Shown: positions 53,532-62,540 of the stretch, one piece after another
Numbering within the stretch: position 1 is the stretch's first letter
How the letters are laid out: each line of letters begins with the position of its first letter
NCBI GenBank assembly: GCA_019918135.1
Contig: WBZZ01000691.1
Coordinates: forward strand, 97,501 to 161,500
Reading direction: 5' to 3'
Origin: Paulinella micropora
Taxonomy: Eukaryota > Cercozoa > Imbricatea > Euglyphida > Paulinellidae
DNA length: 64,000 nt
The notes under the pieces: model-generated
Seen by the model: only the letters and a program-made list of their open reading frames with translations
Told to the model about the DNA's origin: nothing
Database searches by the model: none
Made by a program: the position numbers and the translations under genes

Positions 53532-53564
53532 TTTCTTTTCCGCCATCTCACAGTTGTTTATTTT

Positions 53565-54019
53565 TTTAGTATTGTTTAGGCTTGATTTTTTTAAAGTTAA
53601 ATTAATATTAATTCTTTAAATTTTGATTTTTAAGTCAAATTAATATTAATTATTTAAATTTTGTGGCGGCCGGATGGTACCCGCGTTAACGTTTCTAAAA
53701 TTAAAATGATATTGCTGTTGACATTCAAGACAACAAAAAAAATTGATTTTTCTGTTTTGGTTGGAATTTCAGTTTTGGTTGGAATTTTGATTTTGGGTGA
53801 AAATTTGAATTTTCAAATTAACGGCTATATTCGTCCGCAAAATATCGTAAATTTTCGCGAAATGTTACCGTTAAATTTGAAAATTTGAATTTTTGTCACA
53901 AAAATGAAAAACTGTCACAAAAATGAAAATCTGACACAAAAATGAAAAACTAATTTTTGTTGTTGTCTTGAATGTCAACAGCAATATCTGGCAAAAATTT
54001 AGTAATTGGTCAGGGAATG
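53565..54019 (+). repeat. Split direct repeat B2, holding a MITE
   Basis: Second copy of B1 (CTTGATTTTTTTAAA, GTGGCGGCCGG, GTTAACGTTTCTAAAATT, then TCTGGCAAAAATT and TCAGGGAATGG) interrupted by the MITE at 53708-53988. B1 gives the uninterrupted version. Confidence 0.8.
53708..53988. mobile_element. 281-bp MITE with perfect 29-bp terminal inverted repeats
   Basis: The ends are GATATTGCTGTTGACATTCA... and its exact reverse complement ending GTCAACAGCAATATC, 29 bp each. The interior is AT-rich, with an internal inverted AATTTGAATTTTCAAATT stretch and three tandem copies of a CACAAAAATGAAAA unit near 53896-53951. No coding capacity. Comparison with B1 shows the insertion. No clear target duplication is seen, so the DNA transposon family is not assigned. 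Confidence 0.85.
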
Positions 54020-54118
54020 GTTATTTGTGAAATGACGCATTTAAGCGGGCAACCGGGTCCAGATGTGTACCCGGCAGGGAGGGGAATACCAACGAGAATT
54101 GAACTGGTTTCGCGGAAG

Positions 54119-54841
54119 CTTTGGTCTTCCTCATATTGCTCTTTCGTTTTCAATGGTGCTTCATCTCCTAAATTAGGTAATGGCGGTGCTTGTGGTGGTG
54201 CTCCTAATGGCGGTGCTTGTTGTGGTGCTCCTAATGGAGGTGCTTGCGGCTGTCCATGTTGTGGTGGCATAATATATTGATATTGTGGTGGCGGTGGTAA
54301 TGCTTGTATCCTATTTTTTCTGTCTTCTTCATATTTTACATCTTCTATGAGTTTTTGCTCCCTTCTTAGTTCTCTGGCTTTTTGTTCTTGTCGTTCATTA
54401 ATATCTGCTAGTTCTCTTTTGTGATCTCTGTCCTTTATTTCGTTTTGTTCCTCGGCATCGGCTATGTCTTTTCGTTCTAGCCTTTTCTTTTCTTCTATCA
54501 CATCTTCCCTCTTCTTCTTTTCCTTTTCTTCCTCGTCATGTATTAACTCATATTTCTTTTGTAAGTTGCTTTGTATCTGGTTTCTGTTCTCGTGTTCAAG
54601 ACGATTGAAATCAGATTTGATTATTTTTTTCTCTTGGTTTGTGGCCCTGCCTTTGTGGCCTCGGCTTACCAATATATTTCAAAAACAACTTAACGATTTG
54701 AAGTGTGCTCATATCATTTGTTTTCTTACCAAAATTAAGATAATATTTTTTACCCTTCTGGATAATATATGGTCTCCCGCTCTTATTCCTATAAACTCGC
54801 GGTGGTCTTACCTTAGGTTTCCTTGTTTTCTTGACTACCAT
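54119..54841 (-). pseudogene. Coiled-coil/proline-rich protein, truncated copy
   Basis: Begins MVVKKTRKPKVRPPRVYRNK and continues through the coiled coil and the QAPPLGAP repeats like 16101-17060, ending where the Polinton sequence itself ends. The repeat number in the Pro-rich part equals copy 1 closely. Role unknown; see the copy 1 entry. Confidence 0.6.
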
Positions 54842-54898
54842 TCTATACAAACAAAAAAACATTTCTAATATTTTAGAATTTGAAACAAATATCATCAT

Positions 54899-55209
54899 TT
54901 AATGAAACTTTACAGCACCTCCTCGTTGCTTACCATATCCGAGTTTTGCGGCAGTAGCACTAACACTACCCGCGTAAGGCACCCCAACACTACTCAATGC
55001 CCCCGCAGTCCTAGAGATTATCTTATTATCGCGAAGGAATTTATTAACAGCCAAGGCAGTTTTCCAGCCTTTACCCAATTAATCTTTCCTCCCTTTTGCC
55101 CACATCCCTTCTTCTTAGTTTTCTTTTTTCCTCCCTTCTGTGGCATTGATGGATTGTATCCGATGTTATATCCTGATGGTTGTGAAATTATCACTGGTGA
55201 TACTGGCAT
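54899..55209 (-). pseudogene. Small basic virion protein, copy 2
   Basis: The N-terminal part MPVSPVIISQPSGYNIGYNP and the Lys/Gly-rich segment are identical to copy 1, and the C-terminal Gly/Ala part is recognisable. The TATATTATAT promoter-like string before the start is also kept. The copy is not intact. Confidence 0.6.
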
Positions 55210-55251
55210 ATAATATACATTAAAAAAAAATAATTATATAAAAATATTATT

Positions 55252-56064
55252 TCAGGCGATAAGTAAAATTTTTCTTAATTCATCATCAACACTTGAGACA
55301 TAAAGAAAATTAAATCTCTCCTTTGTTGCTTCGTGATACTTTTGAAGAAAATAATCAAAATCAAAAGATAAGTCTAAGTGTTTATACACGAGTTCCATTT
55401 TATCCTGAGACTGGCCCGGAAAGATTAATAAATAGTCTAATTGCTTAATGGCTTCTGGACGTAGGTCGTTCAAATACTGACTAGACATAATAACCTTACT
55501 TTTATAGTGTCTGTTCTTTTTTAACAAATCACTTACGGACTTGTCTCTTAATCAACTCCCTAAATCATCCAAAACAAAAACAACCTCTGGAGAAATATAC
55601 TTACTTGGTCGCTCTTTCTTCTCACCTCCTTCTTCTTTTTTCTTTTCCTTTCCGAAATAAAGAAATTGTTGCTTCTCTATTTCTTCTTTGTCTTGTTTTA
55701 CTTCTCCTTCGTGTTGCTCGTCCTGTCTGTTAAGTTTGTCTAACTCATAATCAATAACATTTACACCATCTGATTTAAGAAAGGTATATATCGCCATCGG
55801 GTTGCCTCTGTTCTTAAAGTGCTTTACCATTGCTTTATAAATGTAGTCTTTGTGGATTGTTGAAGCAATAATGACAATACGGGTTTTTCTGTCTGTAGTC
55901 CGTTTCAGTATTTCAAAGAGTGCTGTCGTTTTCCCGCTCTTCTTACGGGCAAGTAGAAATATATTTCAATAAGGCTCGCCGAATAATTTATAACCTTTTG
56001 CTTTTTTATTTCCATCACCTTCCTGCTTTACTGGTTTCACCTTAATGCTATTAATCTTTTCCAT
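55252..56064 (-). pseudogene. Packaging ATPase, copy 2
   Basis: Same architecture as copy 1: Walker A ARKKSGKTTALFEILKR near 55930, an acidic/basic insertion, Walker B VVFVLDDLG near 55570 and SSQYLNDLRPEAIKQLD. The start is MEKIN at 56064, nine bases after the upstream stop. The downstream flank AATAATATTTTTATATAATT follows its TGA stop directly, without the stem-loop module found in copy 1. The copy is broken. Confidence 0.85.
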
Positions 56065-56072
56065 GCTATATT

Positions 56073-56438
56073 CTAAGCCAAAAATTCTAGGCACACTACA
56101 ATTCGGCCCGCTAAATTTCCTGTATCAATATTTCCGCTGTCAGTTTCAAGGACTTTAAATGTATATTGTCCGTCGCTCCATCCAACAACACCCAAATTAT
56201 AACCGAGATTTGAAATGATTGCTGTGGTGCTGTCCGCAAATGTTCCAATAATTCCAATTCTGTCCATGTAAAGAATTCTGGTTTTGGTTTCGGTCTGGTC
56301 GTTCATATAGTGGATAAATTTTACATTCATTTTGGTGGGTGTGAATGACATTTGGATATTTTTATTAAATGTGTTGCTTCCTCCAGCAAAATCATTGCTC
56401 AGAAAAATAATCTTTTGGTATTTGTAATCAGTAGCCAT
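56073..56438 (-). CDS. Conserved 121-residue protein, copy 2
   Basis: Exactly the same length as copy 1 (14283-14648) and very similar throughout (MATDYKYQKIIFLSNDFAGG, then SFTPTKMNVKFIHYM). It is open although several neighbours are broken. No recognised domain. Confidence 0.7.
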   Translation of the reverse strand: MATDYKYQKIIFLSNDFAGGSNTFNKNIQMSFTPTKMNVKFIHYMNDQTETKTRILYMDRIGIIGTFADSTTAIISNLGYNLGVVGWSDGQYTFKVLETDSGNIDTGNLAGRIVVCLEFLA

Positions 56439-56489
56439 GATGTCCTCTATATTAGTGCTAATAAACTTTTTATTAATTAATATTTCTGC

Positions 56490-56700
56490 TCGGACTGCCT
56501 GCGACTTTTACTCACGGGTCAGTGAGAAAAAAAATGAGAGTTGTGCTTATTGTATAAGCAAGGAATAGAAACTAAATTTAAATGTGTTTTCATAAATAAC
56601 GGAAATAATATGTGTCGTAGTTTTGATGATGCTTTGCCATTAATGTGTGCCAGCGATAGTTCTTGGTATAAAGTACATCTATACGAGTGCTCACTTCTTA
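56490..56700 (+). pseudogene. Degraded secreted cysteine-rich protein, copy 2
   Basis: Lies on the strand opposite to the 121-residue gene, as in copy 1. It keeps ACDFY, INNG, CRSF, ALPLMCA and YEC, and has lost the signal-peptide part. It is decayed. Confidence 0.55.
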
Positions 56701-56936
56701 CTTGAAGAAGGTGATGGAAGGCAGATACCAATAAGCAAGGTTAAAATACCAACATAAGTATTAGCAACCTCGCACGGCAAGTTCTTTTCAGACAACCTCA
56801 CGATACAAAGGGTTATGATTGCTATAATGATACCCATTTGAAATAAGTATTTAATAAGTCGGCTGTCTGTCGGCCTGTTTTTTATACAACAACAATTCCA
56901 GTTATCTTCCAATTCGTGCTCTATTTTTTTCCTCAT
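56691..56936 (-). CDS. Small two-segment membrane protein, copy 2
   Basis: Counterpart of 13075-13299. It has NWNCCCIKN, RLIKYLFQMG, a first hydrophobic segment (IIIAIITLCIVRLS), a loop ending ANTYV and a second hydrophobic segment ending in PSPSSSKK. The upstream LTPELKNRV frame overlaps as in copy 1. Here the gene runs straight up to the cysteine-rich gene with no GIY-YIG gene between. Confidence 0.55.
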   Translation of the reverse strand: MRKKIEHELEDNWNCCCIKNRPTDSRLIKYLFQMGIIIAIITLCIVRLSEKNLPCEVANTYVGILTLLIGICLPSPSSSKK

Positions 56937-57022
56937 TCTTCAGTGAAAGGTCTAAAACTCTATTTTTCAACTCTGGTGTTAGTTCGCCGTCTATTTCAAT
57001 GACTGGCGGTGGGGGGTGTAAT

Positions 57023-57097
57023 CTAGGAGGCATTAGTAGGAAATACGACTGCTCTGATTTCAGAGAGTTGCTTAGATAGATCTTCTATAATAAGCAT
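57023..57097 (-). CDS. Tiny conserved ORF, copy 2
   Basis: 24 residues beginning MLIIEDLSKQLSEIRAVV, counterpart of 12889-12966. The support is conservation of the first two thirds only. Confidence 0.3.
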   Translation of the reverse strand: MLIIEDLSKQLSEIRAVVFPTNAS

Positions 57098-57109
57098 GAG
57101 ATTATTATT

Positions 57110-60100
57110 TGTTTTTCTAAATTAATCACCTTTTCCGCCATGTGTTGAAAAGCACTGACTAATATTGGTATAAATTCCATATATGATACTCCTTCAAGGA
57201 TGCTTTTTCCGTCGTCTGCCTTCATTCCACTTTCAGAAACAAATTCTGGAAATTTTTTTTAACCTCGTCGGCGATAAATCCGTGGCTCTTTTTTTCTTTT
57301 TTCTCGTCTGATTTCCAATAATATGAGCAACAATTAATTTTCATTAATTTCTCACAACATCCCTCACAGTCTAGTGTTTTAATATCTGATTTTAATCTCC
57401 TGTCTGAACCAGAGGACCATGTATTTGCTCCCGCATTCAAATAAACATAACCCGTATTGTTTTCACCATTTGATAATGAAGTCGACCAAGCATGTAATAA
57501 TCCACCTGTATTCATTACCACCGCATAACCTGATGCATCTCCTGCTTTCATAAATATTTGGGGGTTGGTCGTATTTGATGGTCTTTTTCTTAATGTTAAA
57601 AATCCGCTGGATGCTGTCGTCATGCTTGTATCACTCTGAGCATAGATTACTCCAGTCCCCCTCGCATAAAAATTTAAATCTTGATTGGTATTGCTTCCCG
57701 TAGCATATATTGAATTATAACCGAAACCAACTCCCTGTGTCCCGTTGCTGTGTCTGAATTCAACGCCAGCAGAAGATGCTCCAAGATTGGCTGTGACATA
57801 TAACCCGACTGGTGTAGCATGAGACCCACTTCTTGCTTCCCCGCGTATGTCGACTGTGCTATTAACAACTGATATCCCAGCATTTGCAGTTATTAATCCG
57901 CTCGCGGTTGCCGTTGTTGTTGATATCCCCGCACTAGCCGTTATCAATCCTTTTGTCCATAAAGTCCCGTTCGCCCCATTCAATGACATTAACAATTGCT
58001 CATTAGAATTTTCCCACACAAAACCATCCGACGAAGCAAAACCAGACCTAAATCTCAGTACAGCAAAACCTGAAATATCGTTGCCAGCAACCGCAGAGCC
58101 CCCACATAGACTTTTACCAGCCCCTGGTTGAGCCATATAAATCCCCCATCCTGAGTTGTCTGTATCCCACAGAAATATACCCTGTCCATTTCCTCCATCT
58201 ACTTTATTTTGAATGGATAACTTACAACCGCTATCTGCCGTTATTAATCCACTCGCCGTTAGTGTCGTCGTTGATATACCCGCGGTTGAAGTAATTGTTG
58301 TTCCCGTTATTGATCCGCCATTTGTTATATTGTTTGAGTTCATATCTAAGGCACCATAAAACCGCATACCGCCAGCATTGTTAAAACGGACGATGTCAGA
58401 CGAAGCACTTTTATTATCCAAAAGTTTTGAAATATAAAGACCTGCTCCTTTCGCGTCAAATGCTACATTCGTAAATACATAACCTCGTTGGTTCGCGGTT
58501 CCACTTGTAGCAGTATTTAGAGTAAATAAGAAATACTGATAATCTCCCGATGTCTGTGAAAAGAATATATCTCCTCCATTTTGGTTTAATATCCTCGCCC
58601 CATTATATGTTATATTTCCGCCATTAGTGATAGTTTGATTATTAAAATCGGCATTGTTCGTTAAAGTTAGATATTTTATCGTAGTGCTCGCACCATTAAA
58701 TGTTTTACTTCCTGTTATGGTTTGGTCTGTTGTTAGTTTCACATAATTATCATCCAGATATTGCCTATTTACTGCTTCATTCGCATTTTGTGGTGCTCCA
58801 ATTAACATCCGACTACTATTACAATCTAAGCCAGTAGCATTAAACCACGAAACAATTGTCCCGTCAATAATAAAACTTATTTTTTTCGCAGAAATTTCAA
58901 AGTTGTAATATGTTGCTGTGTTCATATCCAAACTAGCAATAGAACCGATATTACTGGTAGAATTGAAAACAATGAATGTTCCCTTTGTTGTTGAGTTTAT
59001 TGAATTCCCTGTAATTTCAACACCACTGCTATATGTCTTAATTCCTGCTATGGTTTGGTTTCCTGTTAGTTTCACATTTTGCCCGTCTAATGTATCCACA
59101 TAACTTTTATTTGCTCCGTCCGTTGTTGCTGATGTGTGGCTAAATTTGTTATTTTGTTGTTATTCAAAGATAGTGTAGTGCCAGTTGCGGTTATAATTAA
59201 AGTATTACCTGAATATAACTCTACATACGAACCCGTTATTTGTATTGGATACCAAGTCGCTGTTGCCGTTTTTTGTGCTGCAATCATTCCTATTTTTGTA
59301 TCAAAGGCTATGCCAATGCCGTCAAAAGTTGTAGGGTTGGACGAACCATTTACTTCTAAAACAGATGTAAATTTTTTATTCCCTGCTATGGTTTGGTCTC
59401 CTGTTAGTTTAACCACCGAAGTGTCAAGAGTAGAAACATCCACACCATCAACCAAATTCACATTTGTTATGCTTTGGCTTTTCATATCAATACCCGCACT
59501 AGCATTTATTATACTGCTAAATGTTTTAATTCCTCCTATGGTTTGGTCTCCTGTTAGTTTGACCACCGAACCATCAACTGCGAGATTTGCGAGATTAATT
59601 CCATTATATGTAGAAGCCCCTGAAATAGCAAAACCATTCATATTTAGTGCCCCCGTCATACTAGCAGTGCCGTCTAATCTAAGAAAGGGTGGTGTGGTGT
59701 TTCTCCATTGTCCAGTGCTATACATAATCAGTTGATTATCTGCTGGAAAGCCTGTTATTGTAACATCGCTATGTGAGTCTATACTTCCAGCTGCTGACAC
59801 CTTATTATTATTATCATTATGCTCAAATATCCATTCATCAACACCTTTGTCATTTAGTAAATTAACTCCTGTTATATTCTTCCTTCCCATACTAATATTT
59901 CCTGTTTCATCAACATTTATCGGAAATGTTTTATTTACCCAGTTTATTGAATTATATGGTAGATAACTATTCATAGCTATTGGTGCGGTTATACCACATC
60001 TGAAAGTGTATCAATTGAACCGAGGGCTGTATTCTTCCATTTGCCTTCTACATCGTTGTAAGTTAAGTATTGACCGCTCGCTTGTGCAAATATGTTTGTG

Positions 60101-60422
60101 TCAATCAAATTATATAAACTGGTTTGGTGCGGATTGGAAGTATTAGAGCGGTGTTGAGTTGAGGCTTTGACTTCGTCATTATCCCTTACTCGTTGCTCTG
60201 TATAGTATAAATTTTTTCCTTCTTTGATATCTGTAGTTGATTTGGTGGATAATCTCGTATCAAATCGGCCGTCAGTGTAATAAAGATTTATGGGATCTGC
60301 ATCTTCTGGCACTCTGTCTGTATTCAGACCGACTATGTTTGTGTTGGTAAGGTCTAAGTTAGTATGTTTAGACTATCAACAGCCAACTCATTAAGGCCAA
60401 GTAAGGATTTATATTGCGACAT
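57110..60422 (-). pseudogene. Modular fibre with S74 chaperone domain, copy 2
   Basis: The start MSQYKSLLGL and the S74 end (SDRRLKSDI, HGFIADEVKK, FIPILVSAFQHM) match copy 1. Between them the modules differ: copy 1 has a second NQLLIYSTG/FLRLDGTA module and an extra domain near 11800-12050 that are missing here, while this copy has FEVNGSSNPTT-type and NGQGIFLWDTDNS segments of its own. The last quarter (DIRGEARSGSHATPV to NTGYVYLNAGANT) is almost identical in both. The gene is broken. The mosaic suggests module exchange in the receptor-facing part. Confidence 0.8.
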
Positions 60423-60482
60423 TGTATATAATTATTTATTTATTTATTTAAAAAATACTAAAATATATTAATCTTAGTATAA
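60423..60482. promoter_or_regulatory. Divergent AT-rich promoter region, fibre / 172-residue protein
   Basis: Sixty bases of almost pure A/T separate the two divergent starts. TATATAATTATTTATTTATT lies on the fibre side and AATATATTAATCTTAGTATAA on the other in pieces; TATACA precedes the fibre start. Confidence 0.4.
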
Positions 60483-61001
60483 ATGCCGTCTCCCGAAGCA
60501 AGTCGTAAGAACTGGGGTAAGGCTGTGGAAAGTATCAAGAGCAAAAAGCAACAAAAGATTGAAATAGCGAAAGAGAAATTAGCAAAGTGTAGAAAGGCTT
60601 ATGTAGGCGATGATGAAGAGATGGAGGAAAAGATAAACCGCATGGCGGAAATGGGTGTTGCAAATGATATCATTAATGGAAAAGACCAAGATGATACACC
60701 AGAAGAAAGCAGTGATAGCGATGAAGAATGTGATTTTACTGATATCATTGCTGAAAAGATGGCTAAGATGAAAATAAGAAGAAAGAAAGCGGAAGCAAAG
60801 AAGAAAGTAAATAAAAAGCCTGTGCCTGAGCCTGATGAGAGCGAAAGCGAAAGTGAAGAAAGTGAAGAAGAGCCGAAGCCTAAATCTAAGAAAGGAAATG
60901 GAAAGAAGTCAAACATATCAGTTAATGTTTATAATCAAGCAGAGAAGCCAAGCAAGAAAGAAAAAAATAATGAAATAGATAGAGTGTTTTTAAAATTCTA
61001 A
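60483..61001 (+). CDS. 172-residue charged hypothetical protein
   Basis: Begins MPSPEASRKNWGKAVESIKS. It has a basic helical first half, an acidic stretch (PEESSDSDEECDFTDI), a lysine-rich helix (KMKIRRKKAEAKKKVNKK), a Ser/Glu run (ESESEESEEE) and a basic tail (KSKKGNGKKS) like a nuclear localisation signal. The frame is open. Mixed acidic and basic clusters suggest a nucleic-acid or histone-binding protein; the family is not recognised. It precedes the integrase by nine bases on the same strand, suggesting co-expression. Confidence 0.55.
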   Translation: MPSPEASRKNWGKAVESIKSKKQQKIEIAKEKLAKCRKAYVGDDEEMEEKINRMAEMGVANDIINGKDQDDTPEESSDSDEECDFTDIIAEKMAKMKIRRKKAEAKKKVNKKPVPEPDESESESEESEEEPKPKSKKGNGKKSNISVNVYNQAEKPSKKEKNNEIDRVFLKF

Positions 61002-61010
61002 CAATATACA

Positions 61011-61967
61011 ATGGACTACAAACATAGTCAGCAACAAGAAACACCTGAGCAGACAGAGCGGAAAGAAAAACTTGAAGAAGTGGCCGAAATACATTTTCAA
61101 TCAAAGCCCGCTAAGATATGGAACACGATAACCTCACCAGAAGCAAAACCACTAAGTCAAGTATTTATCGATTTAATGGATATGTCAAAGGTTGCAACAA
61201 AGAAAGGTAATGCTAACTATAATTTTGGATTAGTTGCTATTGATGTATATAGCCGTCGTGGGTGGATTGAGCCTGTCAAAAATAAAACAACTGGCTATGT
61301 CTTAGAAGGGTTAAAAAAAATATTTACAAAAAAAGTTCCTGAGAGAATTACTTCAGATAATGGTGGTCAATTCAAAGGACAAGTGGCTGAATATTTCAGA
61401 CAAAATAATATCGAACATAGGACTGTTCAAGTAGGTGACCACAGAACAATGGGTATAATAGATAGGTTTATTAGAACAATACGAAATGAATTAAACTTAA
61501 TATGGGAATTTAATGAAAATTTTCAATGGGTTCCTATTATTCATGAGGTTGTCGATGCTTATAATAAAACATATCATACAACAATTAAAGCAGTTCCGAT
61601 TAATGTGTTTGAAGGGACTGAAAAAAACACTCAAGAAATATACAGAAATCCTTTAATTAATGAATTCCCTAAGGGTACAAGAGTAAGAAAGGAATTAGAA
61701 AGAACTATTTTTTCTAAAGGTGATAAACAATTCAGTAAAACTATATTCAAGGTTAAGGGCCGTAAAGGTTATAAGATTGTGCTATCAGAGGAAGATTTAG
61801 TTAGTCCTGATAAATTATTAAAAACCAATATTAGAGAACAACATGAAGAAGAAGAACAGAAGGAGCAGTTATCGGACAAAGTTAAACAAATTACAAAAGA
61901 GAAAAAAACGAAAGAACAACTAAAAAGAGAAAGTATTGACAGCGATAATATAAGAACTTCAACATGA
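61011..61967 (+). CDS. Retroviral-type (rve) Polinton integrase
   Basis: 318 residues, open frame. The core shows VFIDLMDMSKV and LVAIDVYSRRGWIEPVKNKT, then RITSDNGGQFKG, then HRTMGIIDRFIRTIRNEL, the arrangement of acidic catalytic positions in RNase H-fold integrases. A segment near residues 225-270 (GTRVRKELERTIFSKGDKQF, SKTIFKV) resembles the SH3/chromo-like part after the core, and the tail is charged. No Ty3-like RT is nearby and the gene order matches Polintons, so it belongs to the element: it would join the linear genome ends to host DNA. The tail may run a few codons further. Confidence 0.85.
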   Translation: MDYKHSQQQETPEQTERKEKLEEVAEIHFQSKPAKIWNTITSPEAKPLSQVFIDLMDMSKVATKKGNANYNFGLVAIDVYSRRGWIEPVKNKTTGYVLEGLKKIFTKKVPERITSDNGGQFKGQVAEYFRQNNIEHRTVQVGDHRTMGIIDRFIRTIRNELNLIWEFNENFQWVPIIHEVVDAYNKTYHTTIKAVPINVFEGTEKNTQEIYRNPLINEFPKGTRVRKELERTIFSKGDKQFSKTIFKVKGRKGYKIVLSEEDLVSPDKLLKTNIREQHEEEEQKEQLSDKVKQITKEKKTKEQLKRESIDSDNIRTST

Positions 61968-62004
61968 TCAAAAAAGAAAGTTGATAAATTAGACCTTTAA
62001 TATT

Positions 62005-62505
62005 TTAATTATTTTTGGTTTGAATGTATTTCTTATGTTTCGCCGTTGTCTCGTGAATTTCTTTCCCATTTATCATTATAGTTGAACCACATTCACATTT
62101 TATTTTTTCTATACTTAAATCATCATTTGAAAGATTAATTCCTTTCATTCTTAATTCGTGATTGCTTGATAAAAGATGTCTTGTTTTGTAAGCATTTGTT
62201 GTCTCTTCACCACATCCACATATAAAATTTTTCTTCATCCATTCCTTATTCCATTTATTTTTGTATTGTTGTTTATTTTGCTTAACTCGTTCATCATTGT
62301 ATTTTTTCCAAACTTCATATTTAGGTTTTATGTTTTCTTCATAAAACTTGTTTGCTTCCTCTAGTGCTTGTTCTTTATTTCTTTTTCCATATTGTGAAAA
62401 ACTAAACCTCTTCTTTTTTACTTTACCTTCTTCACACCATTGACATATGTAGGTTCTCCCGTATAAAAGTGGTCGGTAGAATTCAAAAAAAAAATTAGAA
62501 TGCAA
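62005..62505 (-). CDS. AP2-like and double zinc-finger protein, probable fragment
   Basis: The first 50 residues (RTYICQWCEEGKVKKKRFSF, then QYGKRNKEQALEEANKF) resemble an AP2/integrase-DNA-binding-like fold, as found beside homing nucleases. A Lys/Tyr-rich helix follows, then two CxCG...H....H motifs (CGCGEETT with H..SNHE, and CECGSTIM with H.TAKHKK) matching the zinc finger of the GIY-YIG proteins. The nuclease part one would expect upstream is missing; the frame begins close to the element edge, so it is probably cut. It converges on the integrase. Confidence 0.5.
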   Translation of the reverse strand: MHSNFFFEFYRPLLYGRTYICQWCEEGKVKKKRFSFSQYGKRNKEQALEEANKFYEENIKPKYEVWKKYNDERVKQNKQQYKNKWNKEWMKKNFICGCGEETTNAYKTRHLLSSNHELRMKGINLSNDDLSIEKIKCECGSTIMINGKEIHETTAKHKKYIQTKNN

Positions 62506-62540
62506 TATGTAATTTTATTTAATAAAAATTATACATGTTC

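Larger units (their letters stand above)
48592..54019 (+). mobile_element. Tyrosine-recombinase retroelement, Ngaro/PAT type
   Basis: The order is repeat A1, gag-like region, RT with RNase H, tyrosine recombinase, then B1-A2-B2. Such split direct repeats define the PAT/Ngaro branch of DIRS-like elements, which integrate with a tyrosine recombinase instead of a DDE integrase. No DAM-methylase domain is seen, which favours Ngaro over DIRS/PAT. A1 and A2 differ at very roughly a tenth of sites by eye, so the copy is not recent. The coding part is broken in a few places. A MITE is nested in B2. The element lies against the truncated end of Polinton copy 2, with about 100 bp of unassigned DNA between. 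Confidence 0.88.
54119..62540 (-). mobile_element. Polinton/Maverick-type element, copy 2 (truncated, inverted)
   Basis: Read on the minus strand it repeats copy 1 from fibre through coiled-coil protein, then stops abruptly near 54119 where unrelated sequence begins. On the other side of the fibre it extends to the integrase, absent from copy 1. It lacks copy 1's paired stem-loop modules and the first GIY-YIG gene. Gene order and sequence (about nine-tenths identity by eye, patchy in the fibre) show both copies belong to one family. It carries several breaks. Confidence 0.9.

Noticed and set aside
54055-54120. tRNA or tRNA-derived SINE head on the minus strand
   Set aside because: An AGTTCAATTCT string resembles a box B, but there is no matching box A or cloverleaf.
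9526-61011. TCTA late-promoter motif as used by a giant virus and its virophage Mavirus
   Set aside because: TCTA lies 8-10 nt before the starts of copy 1 fibre, copy 1 ATPase and the integrase, but not before the capsid, penton, basic protein or the copy 2 genes. In AT-rich DNA this is too weak.
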